A stretch of 15,215 nt of DNA, taken from NCBI GenBank assembly GCA_002343825.1, contig DDSL01000028.1, positions 1 through 15,215 on the forward strand. The letters are read 5' to 3'. Origin of the DNA: Chthonomonas sp. UBA2391. Its GTDB lineage: Bacteria > Armatimonadota > Fimbriimonadia > Fimbriimonadales > Fimbriimonadaceae. Of the stretch, positions 13,684 to 15,215 are shown piece by piece; position 1 is the stretch's first letter, and each line of letters begins with the position of its first letter. The notes beneath the pieces are model-generated. The model was not told where the DNA came from. It did not search any database and saw only the letters and a program-made list of their open reading frames with translations. Position numbers and translations under genes: made by a program.

Positions 13684-15111
13684 TTAGTCGATTCCCGCAC
13701 TGTCAAAGTTAGTGGAAAGGATGATGTAGTCGAAGACGCTGACCTCCCCATCCTCATCCAGGTCCGAGTCACGGGGCCGGAGGTCCCCCTCCCCGGGCAA
13801 GAGCCAGGTCGGCTCGAAATCTCGGACCCCGAAGGCCTGACTGAGGGCGATGTAGTCAAAAACGGTCACCGCGTTGTCCCCATCGATGTCCCCGTTGACG
13901 AGTGAGACGTTGGCCCCCGTCCGGCTGACTCGCCCCGTGGTATTCGCGTTCACAGACCCGGCGAGCCAGTGGCTCACCTTGAGGATCAGGCGGTAGTCCC
14001 CGCCGTTGCCTTGTTGTGGGTCCAGAGCAGTGAAGTTGCCCTGGCTATCAAGGCTGACGACTTGAGACCCGATCACTGCGCCGCCAACCCGGTTGGTGAA
14101 TCGGATCGAAACTGCGCCCGGCCGGCGGCTCCCGGCAGAAAGATCTCCCAGGGTCACCCTTCCGCTGATCGTGACGACGTCGGTATCGGCCACGACCGTC
14201 GCGGCGGTTTGGAGAATGCCCTGGTTAGTGAAAGTCGCGTCCCCAGAATAGAGTTCGGCAAAGGGGTTTCCGGTGAGCTGAGTGTTGGTGAAGTCCTCAA
14301 AGATGTAGTTGGACTGGTTCACCCCAGGGAGGAGAGGGTCGGAATCGTCGAGCCACTGGAGGTCTCCGCTGCGGCTGGGATTCGTCCCGGGGAATTGAGG
14401 CTCGCCCGGGCTCAGCATATTGCTGAAGAGAGGCGTGGCCGCGGCGGGATCTTCCAGGGGGACAAAGGCGTTGCTGGAGTTGACTCCACCCAAACTGACA
14501 AAGAGGGCCCCGCCGTTCCGGGGCAGCGGAAGGCCGGTATTGGCATTGCCGAGGTCGATGGTCAGGTAATTTACCCCCGCCGCGAGATTTGTAAATCGCG
14601 CCACGACTCCGCTGTAGATTTCATCGGCCGCCGGTCCAAAACTGGTGTCGTCAAATCGGGCCGCAGTCTGGACGCGGAGAAAGCAACTCCGAGATCCGCT
14701 CGCGGGGATCGACCCATTGGGATTCCAGAAGATGCCAATACGGACAAAGCGCCCAAACCGCTGCTCGGTTCCGGGGACTAGGACCAAGTCCTCGCACCAC
14801 TGGAAAATGCGGTAGTCATCGCGGAACGGACGTCGCGGCCCCGGGCTCGTCCCATAGGGGTTCCCGCTGAACGGGGTGAAGTTGGTCGGATTGGCACTGA
14901 TACTGTCCCAGGCCATGCTCCAGATCGGCCCAAGAGCGGTGGTTTGGTTCGGATCCTGCCACGCGCCGATCGTTCCGTCCGGCAGGACCGGGGCAATCGC
15001 GTCGGCTAGGACCGATTCGCCGTCGGCCGGATCCACCGGGATCATCGGGACCCGCGCGATCCCCTGCGCCGCAATCAGAACTCCCGCCAAGACCATCCAA
15101 CAATGCTTCAT
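13684..15111 (-). CDS. Secreted dockerin-like dyad protein, paralog 4
   Basis: This encodes 475 residues. ATG 15111 begins a signal peptide (KHCWMVLAGVLIAAQGIA, cleavage near residue 19), with AAGAGAG directly before it and a -10-like TACACT 10 nt upstream. The central part has LVLVPGTEQRFGRF, IFWNPNGSIPASGSRS, ARFTNLAAGVNYLTIDL, PGTNPSRSGDLQWLDD and PFAELYSGD, combining features of paralogs 1/2 and 3. It is the most divergent of the four. The beta-sandwich-like domain (312-405) has GRVTLGDLSAGSRRPGAVSI and LKVSHWLAG. The dyad follows: D408-D419 (DIDGDNAVTVFD) and D450-D461 (DLDEDGEVSVFD), ending NFDSAGID. The linker between the two loops is longer and proline-rich (EPTWLLPGEGDLRPRD). No terminator is apparent downstream, so some readthrough into paralog 3 is possible. 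Confidence 0.84.
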   Translation of the reverse strand: MKHCWMVLAGVLIAAQGIARVPMIPVDPADGESVLADAIAPVLPDGTIGAWQDPNQTTALGPIWSMAWDSISANPTNFTPFSGNPYGTSPGPRRPFRDDYRIFQWCEDLVLVPGTEQRFGRFVRIGIFWNPNGSIPASGSRSCFLRVQTAARFDDTSFGPAADEIYSGVVARFTNLAAGVNYLTIDLGNANTGLPLPRNGGALFVSLGGVNSSNAFVPLEDPAAATPLFSNMLSPGEPQFPGTNPSRSGDLQWLDDSDPLLPGVNQSNYIFEDFTNTQLTGNPFAELYSGDATFTNQGILQTAATVVADTDVVTISGRVTLGDLSAGSRRPGAVSIRFTNRVGGAVIGSQVVSLDSQGNFTALDPQQGNGGDYRLILKVSHWLAGSVNANTTGRVSRTGANVSLVNGDIDGDNAVTVFDYIALSQAFGVRDFEPTWLLPGEGDLRPRDSDLDEDGEVSVFDYIILSTNFDSAGID

Positions 15112-15121
15112 CTCTCTTAGG

Positions 15122-15151
15122 AGTGTACTAAGACTTCATTGGTTCAGCCGA
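15122..15151 (-). promoter_or_regulatory. Candidate promoter of dockerin-like paralog 4
   Basis: On the complement, TCGGCT (15146-15151) and TACACT (15122-15127) are 18 bp apart. The -10 ends 10 nt before the ATG, so the leader would be only a few bases. The -35 resembles that of paralog 3. The remaining 15152-15215 is GC-rich and shows no assignable gene. An open frame on the complement ending at a TGA near 15149 could be the tail of another gene but is too short to judge. Confidence 0.35.
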
Positions 15152-15215
15152 CCGTAGGCTTGCTAGGAAGGGCTCGTTGGAGCATCTTCGTCGCCCCGGC
15201 CCAAGGCCGCGCCCT

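Larger units (their letters stand above)
8733..15111 (-). repeat. Tandem array of four paralogous genes with dyad repeats
   Basis: Four consecutive same-strand genes encode one protein family. The dockerin-like dyads map to 8757-8945, 10427-10615, 12109-12297 and 13702-13890, with a fifth on the plus strand at 8471-8632 in the propeller gene. The nucleotide core GATGTAGTCGAAGAT, or a near copy, occurs twice in each leftward gene. The repeats are coding and in register with the protein repeats, so they are products of gene and domain duplication, not a mobile element or CRISPR. Confidence 0.8.

Noticed and set aside
8757..13890. Repeated GATGTAGTCGAAGAT words as a possible CRISPR or interspersed DNA repeat
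   Set aside because: They are in frame, encode the FDYI helix of the dyads, occur twice per gene and have no regular spacers.
15150..15215. Possible C-terminal end of another leftward gene at the window edge
   Set aside because: About 20 codons are open on the complement before a TGA near 15149, but there is no recognisable motif and other frames are equally open.

Overview
This is a bacterial chromosomal window, moderately GC-rich, with no phage, transposon, CRISPR or RNA genes that I can see. The gene mix suggests a member of the Armatimonadota (Fimbriimonas-like). It includes large secreted proteins ending in dockerin-like Asp dyads, an M28 peptidase, a DinB-like protein and a zincless Fpg of the plant/fungal sequence type. 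The phylum guess is recollection of family distribution, about 50% sure.

Layout. Positions 1-1399 hold a leftward three-gene operon: a GNAT acetyltransferase, RidA (ATGA overlap), and a protein of the family usually named quinate 5-dehydrogenase, cut by the window edge. Divergent from it, 1429-4776 holds rightward housekeeping genes: a DinB-like protein, a secreted M28 metallopeptidase, a formamidopyrimidine-DNA glycosylase lacking its zinc-finger cysteines, and a small membrane PH-domain protein. A GC-rich hairpin at 4784-4810 closes this group. Positions 4821-5864 hold a leftward pair, a two-TM SPFH/Band-7 protein and a 57-residue ribbon-helix-helix (Arc-type) protein missed by length-based ORF calling. 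A palindromic GATAT-rich element lies in front of the pair.

The right-hand 9 kb is a surface/secretome island. At 6029-8650 a rightward two-propeller Asp-box (BNR) protein converges, through a perfect 12-bp hairpin, on four consecutive leftward genes (8733-15111). These four encode paralogous 475-496 residue secreted proteins. Two have clear Rho-independent terminators behind them, and candidate promoters of varying strength precede each gene.

How they fit together. All five secreted proteins have an N-terminal signal peptide. All end in the same module: a small beta-sandwich-like domain with a [K]xx[HG][WFY]LAK motif, followed by a dockerin-like EF-hand dyad, with the chain ending 4-7 residues after the second helix. 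The ten half-repeats share [IV]-F-D-Y-I-x-L-S. The sequence suggests a common C-terminal docking, sorting or calcium-folding module attached to unrelated N-terminal parts. No cohesin, sortase or secretion machinery is visible in the window, so the partner is unknown.
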